Shown here one piece after another: positions 61,914 to 64,000 of a stretch of DNA of 64,000 bases. A program made the translations under genes and the position numbers. Source of the DNA: Pseudobutyrivibrio sp. (GTDB lineage: Bacteria > Bacillota > Clostridia > Lachnospirales > Lachnospiraceae). Each line of letters starts with the position of its first letter. The first letter of the stretch is position 1. Location of the stretch: contig JAILKL010000120.1 of the NCBI GenBank assembly GCA_024693775.1, positions 1 through 64,000 of the forward strand, written 5' to 3'. The notes under the pieces were generated by a model. It had not been told where the DNA came from. It did not search any database and saw nothing but the letters and a program-made list of their open reading frames with translations.

Positions 61914-62180
61914 CTATCCCTGTAATCCTCTAGCCTGTCTATCCATATCTTCAACAACGATATCGTAGATCTCGCCAAGAGTTCTGCAGTACTCTAATAC
62001 CTTCCATGGCTCATTTGTATGATAGTGAATCTTGATAAGCTCCTCATCACCTACTGCAAGTAAGCTATCGCCTACGAAATGCTCGATGATGTAATCGTTG
62101 ATCTCATCCTCGTCAAGATCCTCTCCTTCGATTAGAAGCTGTGTATCATATCTAAATTCTATTGTTTGCTCTGGTAACAT
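61914..62180 (-). CDS. Stand-alone domain resembling the C-terminal part of DAK2/FakA-like proteins
   Basis: 88 aa; EFRYDTQLLIEGEDLDEDEINDYIIEHFVGDSLLAVGDEELIKIHYHTNEPWKVLEYC. Confidence 0.7.
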   Translation of the reverse strand: MLPEQTIEFRYDTQLLIEGEDLDEDEINDYIIEHFVGDSLLAVGDEELIKIHYHTNEPWKVLEYCRTLGEIYDIVVEDMDRQARGLQG

Positions 62181-62378
62181 AATAATCCTCCATTTAGCCT
62201 TTCTCTCGATTTTTATAAATCACAGCATATACTTTACCACATTGTACTCAAAAAGGCGAGTAAGTTTTAACTAACCAAATCCTTTTCTTCTATATAATAT
62301 GGTAATAATTATATAACTATTTTTTCACAGTTTAATGCTAGGATTAGGCTATGAACTTTCAACCATGAGGACATTGCT

Positions 62379-62540
62379 ATGAAAAAGAAGATTGAGACTT
62401 TTCACACCATAATAGATGACAGTGGTGAGCACAAAAATTACAAAGAAATCAATGCAGCCATATTTGTTTCCTTATGCAGAATTGTAACCGTAATACTAAT
62501 AGTACTAGGCGTCATGGCGTTTATTAAAGGGAATTTCTAG
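62379..62540 (+). CDS. Small single-TM membrane protein (53 aa)
   Basis: ATG at 62379 to TAG at 62540: MKKKIETFHTIIDDSGEHKNYKEINAAIFVSLCRIVTVILIVLGVMAFIKGNF; below the ORF-track cutoff; upstream of the channel gene. Confidence 0.6.
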   Translation: MKKKIETFHTIIDDSGEHKNYKEINAAIFVSLCRIVTVILIVLGVMAFIKGNF

Positions 62541-62548
62541 GTGATAAT

Positions 62549-63277
62549 ATGTACGATTTCAAAAAGCGAATCTATGAAGTCATAGAGGTATCCAGCGTAG
62601 GTGATTATTCCAGCAAATCCTATGATATGCTAATGACCACCACAATTATCGTCAGCATGGTACCTCTGACAATGAAAACTGAAAACATATATACAAAGTG
62701 GATAGAGATTACCACCAGTATAATTTTCTTAATAGACTACTTTGCAAGAATCTATACTGCAGACTACAAGATGGGTTTCAAAAGCTACAAAGCCTACATA
62801 GCCTATATGCTTACCCCTCTTGCAATATTTGATTTTTTATCAATACTGCCCGTAATATACCTATTCACTCCGCTAACCTCCACATTGGATTTACTGAGAC
62901 TGTTTAGATTCTTTAGAGTATTCAAACTGGCCAGATATTCAAAGACAATGATAATTATCAGTAATGTGGTAAGAAAGGTTAGAAAGCAGCTGATGGCTGT
63001 GCTGATTTTGATTGTGGTGTATATCTTTGTTTCAGCCATGCTCATCTTCCAGCTGGAACCGAATTTGTTTAACTCCTTCTTTGATGCACTATATTGGGCT
63101 ACCATTTCCATTACCACCATCGGATATGGAGACATCTCTCCTATAACACCGATTGGTCGAATGATTACCATGGTATCTGCTCTGGTTGGTGTGGCCATCA
63201 TTGCACTGCCAACCGGCATTATTACTGCAGGCTACATGAATGAAATTAATAAAAAGAAATCAAAATATGAGCTGTAG
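62549..63277 (+). CDS. Voltage-gated-like potassium channel
   Basis: 242 aa six-TM; S4-like LLRLFRFFRVFKLARYSK, filter TISITTIGYGDISP. Confidence 0.93.
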   Translation: MYDFKKRIYEVIEVSSVGDYSSKSYDMLMTTTIIVSMVPLTMKTENIYTKWIEITTSIIFLIDYFARIYTADYKMGFKSYKAYIAYMLTPLAIFDFLSILPVIYLFTPLTSTLDLLRLFRFFRVFKLARYSKTMIIISNVVRKVRKQLMAVLILIVVYIFVSAMLIFQLEPNLFNSFFDALYWATISITTIGYGDISPITPIGRMITMVSALVGVAIIALPTGIITAGYMNEINKKKSKYEL

Positions 63278-63293
63278 AATTAATCTACAGCTC
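63267..63293. terminator. Terminator between convergent K+ channel and glgD genes
   Basis: GAGCTGTAGAttaaTCTACAGCTC. Confidence 0.75.
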
Positions 63294-63300
63294 ATTTCTT

Positions 63301-64000
63301 TTAAATCTTATCTCTTCTCTTTATATAAGCCGGTGTTCCAGATTCTGAAACTACCTTCTTAATATTTTTAATCTCGGCCCATTTATCAATTACCGCATTT
63401 TCGATATAAGCATCATCACCTATATCTGCATAGGAAAGAACGATAGAGTTCTTTACCACTGCACCTTTACCTATATGTACATTACGTCCGATAATAGAAT
63501 TTTCCACAGTACCCTCGATTTCGCAGGCATTACATACCATGGAATTTACCACATTTGAATTGTGGTAATACTTGGTAGGACATGCATCTGTGGTCTTTGT
63601 GTAAAAAGGCCACTCAGCCTTAAAGAAGTCCATGGCTGTCTGGTAATCTAAAAGCTCAAGATTTGCTCTATAATAGTCATCCAGACTGGTAATAGCTGCA
63701 AAATATCCTTTATGCTGATAGCCTCTAATATCCAGCTCATCTACAGAAAGTGCAATCATGTCAGCCATAGAATATCCTGAGGATTCCTTCTTGGCCTTCT
63801 TTATTAGGTCAATGAAAATCTCCTTTGACATAACATAGGTATCCATGCTGATATCCTTTTCTTTGGCAGTACCCATGTTTCTCTCTAGCGACTGTACGCC
63901 CTTTTGCTTATTTAGCTTTACCACATTACATGCCCTGTAATAATCCTTTGCCTGGTCTACCTTGTGATAAAGTAAAGTAATATCTGTTCCGGACGCCACA
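63301..64000 (-). CDS. glgD: Glucose-1-phosphate adenylyltransferase GlgD-type subunit, C-terminal part (truncated by window edge)
   Basis: 232 aa; YMSKEIFIDLI-like segment, left-handed beta-helix repeats NSIIGRNVHIGKGAVVKNSIVLSYADIGDDAYIENAVIDK; open at the window end. Confidence 0.88.
   Translation of the reverse strand, partial: VASGTDITLLYHKVDQAKDYYRACNVVKLNKQKGVQSLERNMGTAKEKDISMDTYVMSKEIFIDLIKKAKKESSGYSMADMIALSVDELDIRGYQHKGYFAAITSLDDYYRANLELLDYQTAMDFFKAEWPFYTKTTDACPTKYYHNSNVVNSMVCNACEIEGTVENSIIGRNVHIGKGAVVKNSIVLSYADIGDDAYIENAVIDKWAEIKNIKKVVSESGTPAYIKRRDKI

Overview
This window is a low-to-moderate GC Firmicutes chromosome segment. Protein content and style suggest Lachnospiraceae, probably Butyrivibrio/Pseudobutyrivibrio-like (inference). 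It is mostly housekeeping: guaA, trkA/trkH, an Fe-S/FAD oxidoreductase with hypB, ilvE-GGDEF/EAL-glyA, hisS-hemZ-MBL-relA, an ABC-F gene, an Fe-ADH, pyk, eno, cell-envelope and cofactor genes, coaE, polA, an M24 peptidase, a GH5 cellulase, larE, a ttcA-like gene, pfp, a complete F1Fo-ATPase operon, a guanine deaminase, a K+ channel and a partial glgD. The most unusual signals are non-coding. (1) A giant imperfect foldback of about 578 bp (53402-53979) lies between pfp and the atp operon. It has a GC-rich closing stem, a 30-bp perfectly conserved stem block and a branched apical domain. Its mismatches are biased toward those that become G-U pairs if the minus strand is transcribed. (2) A second, unrelated foldback of about 241 bp (30480-30720) lies between pyk and the Fe-ADH. 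It has a competing hairpin and a small ORF with a good Shine-Dalgarno immediately downstream. (3) Nine copies of a GGGATGCAT-like motif, mostly in alternating orientation (831-1132), cover the leader and start codon of a PD-(D/E)XK-like gene. (4) There is a structured leader upstream of eno and a terminator-like attenuator directly in front of the ABC-F gene. Among proteins, the in-frame fusion of ATP synthase delta (AtpH) with alpha (AtpA) stands out. All calls come from reading the sequence and the supplied ORF track; no database search or folding program was run.
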